Source: Oscillospiraceae bacterium (lineage in GTDB: Bacteria > Bacillota > Clostridia > Oscillospirales > Acutalibacteraceae). From it: DNA of 61,256 nt. Positions 8,964-18,572 of this stretch are shown here, piece after piece. The position numbers were made by a program, and so were the translations under genes. Below the pieces are notes generated by a model, which had not been told where the DNA came from, did no database searches, and was given only the letters and a program-made list of their open reading frames with translations. How positions within the stretch are numbered: position 1 is the first letter of the stretch; each line of letters begins with the position of its first letter. The stretch spans positions 1 to 61,256 of the forward strand of contig JAISXG010000055.1 in assembly GCA_031270605.1 (NCBI GenBank). The letters run 5' to 3'.

Positions 8964-8985
8964 CGCCCGCATGGGGCGATTTTTA
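8964..8985. terminator. Small GC hairpin terminator
   Basis: CGCCC-GCATG-GGGCG with T-rich sequence on both sides. It probably ends the minus-strand gene at 9053-9766. It lies in the 244-bp gap before the flavodoxin-fold gene; I see nothing else there. Confidence 0.45.
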
Positions 8986-9052
8986 TAATCCTTAATCTGT
9001 CTATACAACATGTTCAATGGTGTATCTCACTTACATAAACCACATCGAGGTG

Positions 9053-9766
9053 TCACTGGATCAATGTTTCAAGCAGTTCCATAGGCACTGTATGGCGCTC
9101 CCGCTCAAAAGGTATCTCGTTTTCGCAGGCCACCGCCATAGTCTGATATACAGAAGAACCCTTGATTTCCTCCAACTCATTCTGCGTTGCCTGCCGCATT
9201 TGTTCAGAACTCATTTTTTGAACCGCTTTTTCTGTCAGGCTTGATTTTGCAATCTTAATATTACCGTTCTTTCCCGAAATGGAAAGCGTCCCGTCTTGTT
9301 TCGCGGAGACAAAAAATGCGCACACATCTCCTTCTTCCGGCATAAAATCTCCCTCAGCCAGAATTAAATACTGCCTGTCAGGAGAGATTCCCCCATCCTT
9401 CAAAACCGAAACCGTTTCATTGCGCTTTAAACTGCCCTTTAAATTCTCAAGAACAGTAACATCATAGTTCGTGTAAGGCCAGCCAACAATCCTAGGGCCT
9501 TTGTCTATCCAGCGAATAGCAATATCCTCATATTTTGCGTTATGTCGTTTTTCCACTCTCCCCACAAACACATAATCCGCAAAGCCTGCCACTTCACTTG
9601 GGTTATCTATGTCGATAACATAAGAAATGAATGTTTCAGAAAGCGTTAATGGAGAGTTTCTTTTTGTTATTCCAAAATAGAGACCGACGACAGATGTTAA
9701 CACAAGAACACATGCCATAGCAATAAAAAAAACCTTCTTTTTTGCGCTGGTTGCTTTAATTTTCAT
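9053..9766 (-). CDS. Hypothetical membrane-anchored protein
   Basis: 237 aa. A basic N-terminus and one hydrophobic segment (about 12-32) suggest an N-terminal anchor with an extracellular domain. That domain has YVFVGRVEKR, YTNYDVTVLENLKGSL and YLILAEGD, a beta-rich pattern seen in uncharacterised Firmicutes surface proteins that carry a 'V..G.V' OB-like start. No catalytic motif is visible. ATG 9766 follows AAGGAGG. It stands alone, so the context gives no function. Confidence 0.65.
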   Translation of the reverse strand: MKIKATSAKKKVFFIAMACVLVLTSVVGLYFGITKRNSPLTLSETFISYVIDIDNPSEVAGFADYVFVGRVEKRHNAKYEDIAIRWIDKGPRIVGWPYTNYDVTVLENLKGSLKRNETVSVLKDGGISPDRQYLILAEGDFMPEEGDVCAFFVSAKQDGTLSISGKNGNIKIAKSSLTEKAVQKMSSEQMRQATQNELEEIKGSSVYQTMAVACENEIPFERERHTVPMELLETLIQ

Positions 9767-10035
9767 AGACGTTTCCTCCTTACTGTTTCACAGGGGCGGC
9801 ATTGTATACCGCATCGCCATTTAAAAAATACATTACAAGCGGTTTCTTGTTTCATAAACGTATTTAAAAATAAGAGTGCTGCGGTTCAATGATTGACGCG
9901 GCTTCGCAAAAAACATACACAATATCTATCTTTTTATAAACTTATAATTTTTTTGAGATTATTTTAACATTGCAAAGTTTATTAATCAACAAGATTCTAA
10001 ACTATTTTTCAGCTATTTATTATTCGCAAAAAAGA

Positions 10036-10071
10036 ACAAGCCGCGTAAACGAAGCTCGTTCCGCGGCTTGT
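10036..10071 (-). terminator. Terminator of the candidate RNA
   Basis: Stem ACAAGCCGCG / CGCGGCTTGT (10 bp). In the minus direction it is followed by TCTTTTTT. Confidence 0.75.
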
Positions 10072-10257
10072 GCTGCAAAAAAGTTAAGCGGCGCGTCAGA
10101 CACTACGAGGGGGCATAGGCCTGACTGTAGAAAATTAGTAGGAGGGAAAAGAGGCTTGAGCATGGCTCAAAACCAAAAAACAGAAGAAAGGTCACAAAAA
10201 ACCAAAATAAAGAAAGCAGAAAAGAAATGTGTGTGTTTTGCCAGCCTAACTCTTTGC
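10036..10257 (-). ncRNA. Candidate structured small RNA, possibly 6S RNA
   Basis: A consensus promoter (10264-10292) predicts transcription from about 10257. A 10-bp terminator hairpin with a T-rich tail ends it at 10036. The RNA body of 183 nt (10257-10075) has complementary ends: GCAAAGA-GUUAGGC pairs with the 3' end GC(CG)CUUAACUUUUUUGC. Inside are a hairpin GGUUUUGAGC/GCUCAAGCC near the apex and a GUCAG/CUGAC hairpin on the 3' side. Closing stem, large open middle and length of 180-200 nt fit 6S RNA, which binds the sigma-A holoenzyme. However, the apical part is U-rich and weakly paired, so the family assignment is tentative. No coding frame explains it. Confidence 0.45.
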
Positions 10258-10263
10258 AGGATG

Positions 10264-10292
10264 ATTATAACACATACTTGCACAAATTGCAA
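10264..10292 (-). promoter_or_regulatory. Promoter of the candidate RNA
   Basis: TTGCAA (10287-10292), 17-bp spacer, TATAAT (10264-10269) with an upstream TG (extended -10). One of the strongest promoter matches in the window, yet no gene follows on this strand. Confidence 0.75.
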
Positions 10293-10497
10293 ATACTTGT
10301 TTAAAAATAGTCTATTTTTTATAATAAAGTTCGAAAATTCCTTGCCGTTTTGGATTATTTTAATCAAAAAGAAGAAAATAATTTACACAGGCAGGGTCAG
10401 CACAACAAAAAAACAGCGCTTTCCGCTTTCAAAAGCGCCGCTCTCCAAACTTTACAAACACTGCGCTTTGGTATATAATATCACAATAATAATCTCT

Positions 10498-10658
10498 GGG
10501 GCGTGTTGACACTAACACAAAACACGCATCTTCTGGCGCCTTTTGCGCCATGCTGCGTTAAATTTTTTTGGAAGGCACCAGCCTTCCTGCAAAAATTTGC
10601 CTTGCCTGACACAAAATTCGCTCAAAATCCGGGTGTTCCGGTTAGTGTCAACACGCCC
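10498..10658. mobile_element. MITE-like element with 18-bp perfect terminal repeats
   Basis: Ends GGGCGTGTTGACACTAAC (10498-10515) and its exact reverse complement (10641-10658) enclose 125 bp without a coding frame, rich in smaller inverted repeats. The termini look like those of DDE transposons, so this is probably a non-autonomous derivative. It lies about 100 bp upstream of the ABC transporter start. Confidence 0.65.
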
Positions 10659-10761
10659 TAGTTTCATCTTTTCCGCGGGAGCCATTGAAAACAAGAAATC
10701 ATCGCGCATGGCTATGCTTTCAAGTCTTTACCCGGCGAACTGATTGTGGAGGGCCTTTTTC

Positions 10762-12525
10762 ATGGATGATAAAAAAAGAATGAGCAGCCGGTATCTTTTG
10801 AAGCGCTTTGCGCCCTATTTCAAAAAATACTGGCATTATCTTGTGTTTGACCTGTTTTGCGCAAGCCTGACGACAATCTGCGAGCTTGTGCTGCCCATAA
10901 TTGTGCGCGACCTCACAAATGCGGGCATATCAGACGCGGCGTCGATCACCGTCCAGCGCATCGCGACCGTTGTGCTGTTTTATCTGGGGCTGCGCCTTGT
11001 GGATGCGGCGGCCAATTTCTATATGAACTCCACAGGGCATGTGATGGGCGCAAAAATCGAAACAGACATGCGCAACGATTTGTTCTCACATTTGCAGCAG
11101 CTCTCCTACTCTTTTTATGACAACACAAAAATCGGCCATCTGATGTCGCGCATCACCACCGATTTGTTTGACGTGACCGAGTTTGCCCACCATTTTCCCG
11201 AGGAGCTGTTTATTGCGCTCATAAAGATCACGTTCGGCTTTTTTATGTTTGCACAGATGGACATTTGGCTTGCGGTGATTATTTTTTCGGTGCTGCCCGT
11301 GATGTTTCTGGTCACCAACAGCAGCCGCAAAAAAATGCGCGACGCCTTCTCGCAGTCGCGCCACCAAATCGGCGAGATCAACGCTCAAACCGAAGACAGC
11401 CTTTTGGGCATCCGTGTGGTGAAATCCTTTGCCAATGAAGAAATCGAGCAGCAAAAATTCAACAAAGGCTCGCATAAGTTCCTGAAAATCAAGCGCAAAA
11501 GCTATTATTACATGGGCGCGTTTCATTCCACCATCCGTTTGTTTGACGGCGCGATGTATATTATCGTCGTCGCCGCAGGAGCCTATTTCATGAGTAAAGG
11601 CAGAACAACGGCGGGCGACTTTTCGGGCAGCCTTCTGATGGTTTCGATTCTGCTCGGTTCCATCCGCAGGATCGTGGAGTTCAGCGAGCAATATAACCGC
11701 GGCATGACGGGCATTCAGCGTTTTGCTGAGGTGATGGATGAGCTGGTAGAAATCAAGGATTCAGACCATGCCGTCGAAATAGAAAGCACAAAGGGCGAAA
11801 TTGAATTCCGCGGTGTGCGGTTCTGCTACCCCGGCACAGAAAAATGTGTGCTGAACGATTTGAACCTGCATATCAAACCCGGTGACAATATTGCGGTCGT
11901 CGGCCCCTCGGGCGGCGGCAAAACCACGCTGTGCAACCTGATTCCCCGCTTTTATGACGTGACGGCGGGTGATATCCTCCTCGACGGCAGAAACATCAAA
12001 GAGATTACCCTGCACTCTCTGCGTTCGAATATCGGTGTGGTGCAGCAAGACGTCTATCTCTTTTCAGGCACTGTGAAAGAGAACATCTCCTACGGCTGCC
12101 CCGGTGCATTTGATGATGATATTAGGGAAGCCGCAAAAAAAGCGGGCGCGCACGACTTTATTTCCGAGCTGCCGGACGGTTATGACACTTATGTGGGCGA
12201 GCGCGGCGTGAAGCTTTCGGGCGGGCAGAAACAGCGTATTGCCATCGCGCGCGTGTTTTTGAAAAACCCGCAGATTCTGATTCTCGACGAAGCCACCAGC
12301 GCTCTTGACAATGAAAGCGAATACCTTGTGCAGCAGTCGCTCGAACGCCTCTCCAAGGGCAGAACCACGCTCACCATCGCCCACCGGCTCACAACCATCC
12401 GCAACGCGAGCGAAATTCTGGTGCTCACGGAAGACGGCATTGCAGAGCACGGCTCACACAAGGAGCTGATGGAGAAACAGGGCCTTTACAGCGAGCTTTA
12501 TAAAATGTATACCGAAATGGCATAG
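10762..12525 (+). CDS. ABC transporter, fused permease/ATPase (exporter type)
   Basis: 587 aa half-transporter: six-helix exporter domain (about 15-310), then the nucleotide-binding domain with Walker A GPSGGGKTT (381-389), Q-loop region GVVQQDVYLFSG, signature LSGGQKQ (485-491), Walker B ILILDEATSALD near 505 and H-loop IAHRLTT. ATG 10762 follows GTGGAGGG; an upstream in-frame ATG has no good site. As a lone half-transporter it would work as a homodimer. The substrate is unknown (multidrug/lipid-type exporters are the closest class). The nearby TetR regulator is on the opposite strand and may or may not control it. Confidence 0.92.
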   Translation: MDDKKRMSSRYLLKRFAPYFKKYWHYLVFDLFCASLTTICELVLPIIVRDLTNAGISDAASITVQRIATVVLFYLGLRLVDAAANFYMNSTGHVMGAKIETDMRNDLFSHLQQLSYSFYDNTKIGHLMSRITTDLFDVTEFAHHFPEELFIALIKITFGFFMFAQMDIWLAVIIFSVLPVMFLVTNSSRKKMRDAFSQSRHQIGEINAQTEDSLLGIRVVKSFANEEIEQQKFNKGSHKFLKIKRKSYYYMGAFHSTIRLFDGAMYIIVVAAGAYFMSKGRTTAGDFSGSLLMVSILLGSIRRIVEFSEQYNRGMTGIQRFAEVMDELVEIKDSDHAVEIESTKGEIEFRGVRFCYPGTEKCVLNDLNLHIKPGDNIAVVGPSGGGKTTLCNLIPRFYDVTAGDILLDGRNIKEITLHSLRSNIGVVQQDVYLFSGTVKENISYGCPGAFDDDIREAAKKAGAHDFISELPDGYDTYVGERGVKLSGGQKQRIAIARVFLKNPQILILDEATSALDNESEYLVQQSLERLSKGRTTLTIAHRLTTIRNASEILVLTEDGIAEHGSHKELMEKQGLYSELYKMYTEMA

Positions 12526-12542
12526 CGGAATGAAAACATATA

Positions 12543-12592
12543 AAAAATCACCTCTCCCGAGAAGAAGAATCGTTCTTTTTGGGGAGGAGATG
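12543..12592 (-). terminator. Terminator of the TetR/kinase operon
   Basis: Imperfect stem CTCCTCCCC...GGGAGAGG with an inner AAGAA/TTCTT helix. It is followed in the minus direction by ATTTTTTAT and lies 20 bp past the kinase stop. It may also stop the convergent ABC transporter transcript. Confidence 0.6.
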
Positions 12593-12611
12593 TTGCGATA
12601 ATTCAAACATA

Positions 12612-13556
12612 TTAAACAGTATTTTTTAGATGTTGATAGGACTTGACCATTTCGTTAAACTGCCCCGAGACCCTTTCATAAGAACAATTTTTCAAATGGT
12701 ATGCCCAGAATGAAAAAATATTCAAAACGGCAGATGCGCACCTTTCTTTTATTAAAGTCGCTCTATCAATAGGAATACCTTTATATTCAGACAGCTTTTC
12801 ACAATAATAATCCAGCAAAGCATCGGTGTCCATTTTTATTGCAAACCCTGTGCCCCTGCTGATAAAAAAGGAGATATCTCCTATGGCTTTGCCCACGTCT
12901 ATATTCTGAAAATCACAGATGTATAAATTCTTATCATCATACAAAAGGTTTTCCGGGTGAAAGTCACCATGGCACACATAGTGCGGTTCATCATTCAAAA
13001 CAGGGCAAACAATATCAATATTTTTATATATTTCCTCAAAAAGCACTTCATCAAAACAGCCCCTGTGCTGTGCAAGAACTCCTTTCCAGACTTGATATGA
13101 TTTTTCAGTAAAAGCTTTATCGATTTCTGTCTTTTGAAAGGAAAGGCCTAAGGGGCCCATTTGCTCAATTGCAATACTGTTAAATTTTGCGCAAAGATCC
13201 ACAGCCGACTTTTGCATCTCACTTGTCCATTGGTCGTGCAGTAAGGGTGAATAATATCGCATCACCAAAAGAATACCATAATCGCTGTGCCGCTCCGAAT
13301 AAATCATGTCCGGAACATAAGGAAGTTTTAACCGTTGGTTTAACTCATAAAACAGCAGTTCTTTTTGATAGGAGTGTATATGCCTCTTTTCTTGGTGACT
13401 TGATTCGTGGGTATGCTTTAAAACATATTTTTGTTCTCCGTCAATCACCGAAAACAATCTTGCTCCGCTGGCACCAACCGTGATGGGGTTGACCTCCGTA
13501 ACATCATAAAAAACCCTTTTGTCCACAAGATAGTGAATGATATTTTTTATTTCCAT
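12612..13556 (-). CDS. APH-fold phosphotransferase
   Basis: 314 aa kinase of the aminoglycoside phosphotransferase/choline kinase superfamily. The catalytic loop is HGDFHPEN (196-203; Asp198 base, Asn203 metal) and the metal motif CDFQNIDVG (Asp215). The N-lobe has the Lys of KYVLKH near 47. The superfamily includes antibiotic, choline, homoserine and sugar kinases, and the substrate cannot be told. It follows a TetR regulator by 30 bp, so the two are probably co-transcribed and the regulator may sense the kinase's substrate or an antibiotic (inference). Confidence 0.8.
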   Translation of the reverse strand: MEIKNIIHYLVDKRVFYDVTEVNPITVGASGARLFSVIDGEQKYVLKHTHESSHQEKRHIHSYQKELLFYELNQRLKLPYVPDMIYSERHSDYGILLVMRYYSPLLHDQWTSEMQKSAVDLCAKFNSIAIEQMGPLGLSFQKTEIDKAFTEKSYQVWKGVLAQHRGCFDEVLFEEIYKNIDIVCPVLNDEPHYVCHGDFHPENLLYDDKNLYICDFQNIDVGKAIGDISFFISRGTGFAIKMDTDALLDYYCEKLSEYKGIPIDRATLIKERCASAVLNIFSFWAYHLKNCSYERVSGQFNEMVKSYQHLKNTV

Positions 13557-13586
13557 TCTGTTCCTGCTCCTGTTAATTCAAAACAC

Positions 13587-14162
13587 TCAATCATTGTTTT
13601 TTTTCGTTAAAAACCGCATATATCCCGCGCTTTGTGAAATAAACTGGTCAATATCAATCCGTTCATTGCGCATCAGCTTCTGCAAAAACAACCCGTCCGA
13701 CGCCATCAGCACAAGCCACGCAAGGTATTCGGCGGGCACTTCGTCGGTTCGCTCCGCAATTTTTTGCGAAATCAGGGTTTGAAACTCGTCATAGCGCCGC
13801 AAGAGCCTGTTGCGGATTTCCTCGTTGCCCGTGATCGCGTCATAATAGAGCTGCATGCGCATGGGGGGCGAAGCGATGTTACGCTCGGCGACATATTTCA
13901 CCAGCCGGTGGAGCGAGGTGTCTTTATGCGGATTTGCAGACCACGAAACAAGCTCGTTCCACTGCTCTGTGAGATAGCGGTCGGTCAGGTCAAACACGAT
14001 ATCGTCCTTGGTCTTATAATGATAATAGAGCGTACCCTTTGAAATGCCGCTCGCTTTCGCGATTTCGGCAAGCGAAATGTCTGCGAGCATCTTATGCGCA
14101 AGCAGCTGCTCCGTCGCTTCTAAAATTAAAGCTTTTACATCGTCTTTTCTTGGGGCGGCCAT
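13587..14162 (-). CDS. TetR-family transcriptional regulator
   Basis: 191 aa. The N-terminal HTH is typical: ILEATEQLLAHK, ADISLAEIAKASGISKGTLYYHYKTKDDIVFDL, about residues 12-57. The C-terminal helical domain (60-190) would bind a ligand and dimerise. It is upstream of the APH-fold kinase in the same transcript and divergent from gltX. Its operator should lie in 14163-14270, but I cannot point to a clear palindrome. Confidence 0.9.
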   Translation of the reverse strand: MAAPRKDDVKALILEATEQLLAHKMLADISLAEIAKASGISKGTLYYHYKTKDDIVFDLTDRYLTEQWNELVSWSANPHKDTSLHRLVKYVAERNIASPPMRMQLYYDAITGNEEIRNRLLRRYDEFQTLISQKIAERTDEVPAEYLAWLVLMASDGLFLQKLMRNERIDIDQFISQSAGYMRFLTKKNND

Positions 14163-14274
14163 AGGGCACCTCGTTTCATTTCTCTGTCCGCTTTATTCTA
14201 TCACTTCTTTCGGCAATTGTCCAGCCCGGCGCAATTAGGGCGGGCGTGGACGCAGGGAATCGTCAAAGGGACTA

Positions 14275-14303
14275 TTTACATTTTGTGCCAAATCATTTAT
14301 AAT
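14275..14303 (+). promoter_or_regulatory. gltX promoter
   Basis: TTTACA (14275-14280), 17-bp spacer, TATAAT (14298-14303). The leader to the start codon is about 120 nt. No T-box core is present in it, unlike thrS. Confidence 0.75.
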
Positions 14304-14431
14304 AGACTTCAAATTGAGGCTTTGTTTGTCAAAGCACATCGTATTCAGCCGAAAAATCGCGGAATTTGCATCTTCGCGGCGGATTTTCTGTTTTGAAAAG
14401 CAACTACACCCCCTCTGAAAGGATGTACAAT

Positions 14432-16072
14432 ATGAGCGATTATGCCCTTTTGGCGGAGCTTTTGTTTCCGCATATTGATAAAACGCCCGAGGACTATGAG
14501 GCCGTCTATCCCCCGAGGAATTTGCCAGAGGGCGCGAAGGTAACGCGCTTTGCCCCCAGCCCCACGGGCTTTATGCACCTGGGCAACCTGTTTGTGTCAA
14601 TGATTGATTCCATTGCGGCGCGCGACGGGGGCGTGTTTTATCTGCGCATTGAAGACACAGACAAAAAGCGTGAGGTAGAGGATGCCGTGGAGCGCATTCT
14701 GCACGGCCTTGCCGCATTCGGCATCGTGCCGCAGGAGGGCGAACAGGCGGACGGCGGCGCCCTGGGCGACTACGGCCCCTACCGCCAGAGCCAAAGGAAA
14801 GACATCTATCAGTGTTATGCAAAGTCCCTTGTCGAAAAAGGGCTTGCCTACCCCTGTTTCTGCACGGAAGAGGAACTGAATTACCTGCGCGCGAAGCAGG
14901 AAACCGCGGGTGCGAACCCCGGCTATTACGGCGAGTGGGCCGTTTTCAGAAACGCGCCCCTTGGCGAGGTGCGCCGCCGCCTCCGGGCGGGCGAGCCTTA
15001 TGTGCTGCGCCTGCGCTCAGACGGCAGCGAAGAAAAAAAGATTGTGGTTGAGGACCTTGTGAAAGGCAAAATAGAAATGCCCGAAAACATCATGGACCTT
15101 GTGCTGCTGAAAGCAGACGGCATCCCCACCTATCACTTCGCCCACGCGGTGGACGACCATTTAATGCGCACGACCCATGTGGTGCGCGGCGACGAGTGGA
15201 TCGCCTCCCTGCCCGTGCACATCGCGCTGTTTTGCGCGCTCGGGTTCAAGGCGCCGAAATATGTGCATGTGTCGCCGATCATGAAAACGGACGGCGGCGG
15301 CAAACGAAAGCTCAGCAAGAGAAAAGACCCGGAGGCGGCCGTGAGCTATTACGCCGAACAGGGCTACCCCAAAGAGGGCGTCGTAACCTATCTTTTGACG
15401 CTTGCGAACTCCAATTTTGAAGACTGGCTGCGCGCGAATCCCGGCAAAGCGGTCACGGGCTTCCCCTTTAACTTCAAAAAAATGAGCCCCAGCGGCGCGC
15501 TGTTTGACCTCGCAAAACTCAACGACATCTGCAAAAACGTTATCTCCGTCATGACGGCGGAGCAGGTATATGACTATGTGATGGATTGGGCCGCGCAGTT
15601 TGACAAAACGCTCCATGATTTGTTCTCTGCCGACCCATGTTACGCCAAAGCGATTCTCTCAATTGACCGCGGCGTTAAAAAACCGCGCAAAGATATTGCC
15701 ACATGGTCACAGGTGCTTGACTATGTATCCTATTTTTATGACGAGGCCTTCCGACAACGTTTCGATTTGCCGGAGAATATTTCCGCCGCTGGCGCAAAAG
15801 CTATTTTAAGCGCTTACGCGGCGGTGTATGACGAAAACGACGATAAAGACGCGTGGTTCGAGCGCATAAAAGCGCTGTGCGAGCCGCTCGGCCTCACGCC
15901 GAACGTCAAGGAATTCAAGGCAAATCCGCAAAACTACAAGGGGCATGTGGGCGATGTTTCCACTGTGATCCGCCTTGCGCTCACGGGGCGCGAGAATACG
16001 CCGGACCTTTATTCCATCATGCGCCTTTTGGGCAAAGACCGTGTTCTAAGGAGATTAAACACCGCACTTTAA
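14432..16072 (+). CDS. gltX: Glutamate--tRNA ligase
   Basis: Class I synthetase that charges tRNA-Glu. [13 protein letters not shown] carries the HIGH-equivalent HLGN at 49-52, and KLSKR (293-297) is the KMSKS loop. An N-terminal extension of about 35 residues ([19 protein letters not shown]) precedes the Rossmann fold, as in a clostridial subgroup. ATG 14432 follows GAAAGGATG; upstream in-frame starts lack a site. Length 546 aa, longer than the usual 470-490. glnS follows after 35 bp, so the two form an operon that supplies both Glu- and Gln-tRNA directly. Confidence 0.95.
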   Translation: MSDYALLAELLFPHIDKTPEDYEAVYPPRNLPEGAKVTRFAPSPTGFMHLGNLFVSMIDSIAARDGGVFYLRIEDTDKKREVEDAVERILHGLAAFGIVPQEGEQADGGALGDYGPYRQSQRKDIYQCYAKSLVEKGLAYPCFCTEEELNYLRAKQETAGANPGYYGEWAVFRNAPLGEVRRRLRAGEPYVLRLRSDGSEEKKIVVEDLVKGKIEMPENIMDLVLLKADGIPTYHFAHAVDDHLMRTTHVVRGDEWIASLPVHIALFCALGFKAPKYVHVSPIMKTDGGGKRKLSKRKDPEAAVSYYAEQGYPKEGVVTYLLTLANSNFEDWLRANPGKAVTGFPFNFKKMSPSGALFDLAKLNDICKNVISVMTAEQVYDYVMDWAAQFDKTLHDLFSADPCYAKAILSIDRGVKKPRKDIATWSQVLDYVSYFYDEAFRQRFDLPENISAAGAKAILSAYAAVYDENDDKDAWFERIKALCEPLGLTPNVKEFKANPQNYKGHVGDVSTVIRLALTGRENTPDLYSIMRLLGKDRVLRRLNTAL

Positions 16073-16107
16073 GTTTTGCACACGTTATCTGGAAAGGATG
16101 TCACAAA

Positions 16108-17766
16108 ATGGAAGAACTTACCACACCGAATTCCAATTTTATACATGATATTATCGACGAGGAGCTGAAAAGCGGTGTCAATACCCGCGTGCAGACCCGT
16201 TTTCCCCCCGAGCCGAACGCATACCTGCACATCGGCCACGCGAAGGCCATTTGCATCGACTTTGAAACCGCCCAGAAATACGGCGGCGTCTGCAACCTGC
16301 GCTTTGACGACACCAACCCCGCGAAAGAGGACATTGAATTTGTGGACGCGATTCAGGAGGACATCCGCTGGCTCGGCTTCCGGTGGCAAAACCTCTATTA
16401 CGCGTCGGATTATTTCGATTATCTCCACGAATGCGCTATCAAGCTCATCAAAAAGGGCAAGGCCTATGTGTGTGACCTCTCGGCGGACGAAATCCGCGAA
16501 TACCGCGGCACACTCACCCAACCGGGCAGAAACAGCCCCTACCGCGAGCGTTCCATTGAAGAGAACCTTGATTTGTTCGCGCGGATGACCGCGGGCGAAT
16601 TCCCCGACGGCGCAAAGGTCTTGCGCGCCAAAATTGATATGGCTTCGCCGAACATCAACTTCCGCGACCCTGTGATTTACCGCATCGCGCACATCAGCCA
16701 CCACCAGACGGGCGACAAATGGTGCGTTTACCCGATGTATGACTTCGCGCACCCGCTTTCAGACGCGAAAGAGAACGTGACCTATTCGCTGTGCTCGCTT
16801 GAATTTGAAAACAACCGCCCGCTTTACAACTGGTTTGTGAACGAAATCGGCTATGACGAGCCGCCGCGCCAGATTGAATTCGCGCGCCTGAACCTCAACT
16901 ACTGCGTTACGAGCAAGCGCAAGCTGATTGAAATCATCAACAAGGGCCTTGTGAACGGGTGGGACGACCCGCGCATGATCACGCTGCGCGGCCTGCGCCG
17001 CCGGGGCTATCCGCCCGAGGCCATCCGCGACTTCATCAAAAAAGTGGGCGTGTCAAAGGCTTACAGCGTTGTGGACTACGGACTGCTCGAGGCCTGCGTG
17101 CGTGACCGCCTGAATGCCACATCCCCCCGCGCCATGGCGGTGCTCGACCCGCTGAAGGTAATTATTGATAACTATCCTGAAGGAAAAGTGGAAGAGCTCG
17201 AGGTTGAAATCCACCCCGAGCACCCCGAAATGGGCACAACGCGCGTGAGTTTTTCGCGCGAGATTTACATTGAAAAGGGCGACTTTATGGTTGACCCGCC
17301 GAAAAAATATTTCCGCCTCTTTCCCGGCAACGAGGTGCGCTTGAAGGGCGCCTATTTCGTGCGCGCAACGAGTTATGAAACCGACGAAAACGGCGAGGTC
17401 ACCTGCCTGCACTGCACTTATGACGAAACCACACGCGGCGGCAACGCGCCCGACGGCCGCAAAGTGAAAGGCACAATTCATTGGGTTGACGCGCATGATT
17501 GCATCAGCGCACGCGTAAACTTGTATGACCGCCTGTTCAACGCGGAGGACCCGTCGGACGAAGCCCACGGCGGCTATGAAAACGTGATCAACCCGGGCTC
17601 CCTGCGGGTGCTGGAGGGCTGCCTGCTTGATAAATCCCTCGCGGATGCGAAACCGGGAGAGGTGTTCCAGTTCATGCGCCACGGCTATTTCTGCGTGGAC
17701 TCAGACAGCACGGAGGGCTCCCTTGTGTTCAACAGAACGGTGGAACTGAACTCCTCATGGAAATAA
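16108..17766 (+). CDS. glnS: Glutamine--tRNA ligase
   Basis: Charges tRNA-Gln directly. [16 protein letters not shown] has the HIGH motif at 41-44; VTSKRK (267-272) is the KMSKS equivalent; the C-terminal half carries the two beta-barrel anticodon domains. Length 552 aa is standard. ATG 16108 sits behind GGAAAGGATG; a longer reading frame that overlaps gltX is not the real start. Most Firmicutes use GatCAB instead, so a direct GlnRS next to GluRS suggests tRNA-Gln amidation may be dispensable here (inference). An acquired origin of GlnRS is established for bacteria in general. Confidence 0.96.
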   Translation: MEELTTPNSNFIHDIIDEELKSGVNTRVQTRFPPEPNAYLHIGHAKAICIDFETAQKYGGVCNLRFDDTNPAKEDIEFVDAIQEDIRWLGFRWQNLYYASDYFDYLHECAIKLIKKGKAYVCDLSADEIREYRGTLTQPGRNSPYRERSIEENLDLFARMTAGEFPDGAKVLRAKIDMASPNINFRDPVIYRIAHISHHQTGDKWCVYPMYDFAHPLSDAKENVTYSLCSLEFENNRPLYNWFVNEIGYDEPPRQIEFARLNLNYCVTSKRKLIEIINKGLVNGWDDPRMITLRGLRRRGYPPEAIRDFIKKVGVSKAYSVVDYGLLEACVRDRLNATSPRAMAVLDPLKVIIDNYPEGKVEELEVEIHPEHPEMGTTRVSFSREIYIEKGDFMVDPPKKYFRLFPGNEVRLKGAYFVRATSYETDENGEVTCLHCTYDETTRGGNAPDGRKVKGTIHWVDAHDCISARVNLYDRLFNAEDPSDEAHGGYENVINPGSLRVLEGCLLDKSLADAKPGEVFQFMRHGYFCVDSDSTEGSLVFNRTVELNSSWK

Positions 17767-17858
17767 CAACACCGGAACATGGCTTCTCCCCTGCCCCCCC
17801 TGCCGGCTTTCGGCGGGGTGAACGCGGGGATAGCATATAGCGGAAAGGAAGAATCGGA

Positions 17859-18518
17859 ATGAAGGTACTTTATAAAGTGGTTGCCATTGTATTGGCTCTG
17901 GCTGTGATTCCCGTGGCGTTGTTTGTTCCGTTTGTAAAACTTGTGGTCACATCAAAGGCGGCGTCCATTTTCAGCGGCTCCGAGGTTCTGTTAGACAAGG
18001 CATACAGCCTCTCAGGGCTTTATGAGTCTTTTTTGAAAGGCACAGAGGGCAAGGAACCGCTCGACTTGAAGGCGTTTATCGCGGGCATTCCCGAAAGCGC
18101 GAAAGACGCGCTGGGCGCAAACTTTATCGCGTTTTTGGCATTCTTCATTTTAGCGCTGCTTGCGGTGATCGCGATTGTGGTGCTGGTGCTCGTCTGCAAA
18201 AAAAAGAAAGCGATCCTGATCGTGACGGGGCTTGGACTGCTCTTTACGATCGGCATGAACATCATGTTCAACCGCTTTGCCGCGCCGTTGGTCAGCGGCA
18301 TTGTTCCCGTAACGGATCTGCTTTCAACAGAGGTGCTCTCGCAGTTTGTGGGCGGCGGTCTGGCGGCCATCGGAGGCTTGCTCGGCTCGCTGCTCGGCGG
18401 CACAAAGCTTGTGGAAATCCGCCTGCTCTCGCTCAGCTCGGCCTATATTTTTATGCTGATCCTGTACATTGCGTCGCTCGTCTGGACGCTGGCGCACACC
18501 TTGATCGATTGGGAATAA
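17859..18518 (+). CDS. Hypothetical four-helix membrane protein
   Basis: 219 aa. Hydrophobic segments at about 5-32, 87-112, 116-138 and 190-213, with an external loop rich in Ser/Gly after the first. No known motif. Start ATG behind GGAAAGGA. It follows glnS by 92 bp with a GC-rich hairpin between (CCCTGCCG...CGGCGGGG), so its link to the synthetases is uncertain. Confidence 0.6.
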   Translation: MKVLYKVVAIVLALAVIPVALFVPFVKLVVTSKAASIFSGSEVLLDKAYSLSGLYESFLKGTEGKEPLDLKAFIAGIPESAKDALGANFIAFLAFFILALLAVIAIVVLVLVCKKKKAILIVTGLGLLFTIGMNIMFNRFAAPLVSGIVPVTDLLSTEVLSQFVGGGLAAIGGLLGSLLGGTKLVEIRLLSLSSAYIFMLILYIASLVWTLAHTLIDWE

Positions 18519-18572
18519 GCGCACCAGAATGACTTGATATGGCTATTACAATGAAATGAGGGATATAAATAT

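Larger units (their letters stand above)
9767..10761. other. Gene-poor region of about 1 kb
   Basis: No convincing coding sequence on either strand. It holds a candidate structured RNA (10036-10257, minus) with its promoter, a MITE-like element (10498-10658) and AT-rich spacer. The 10293-10497 stretch shows only A/T tracts. Confidence 0.6.

Noticed and set aside
10167-10367. 66-codon minus-strand frame over the candidate RNA
   Set aside because: Low-complexity Phe/Leu/Ile content, no ribosome-binding site, and it begins upstream of the predicted promoter.
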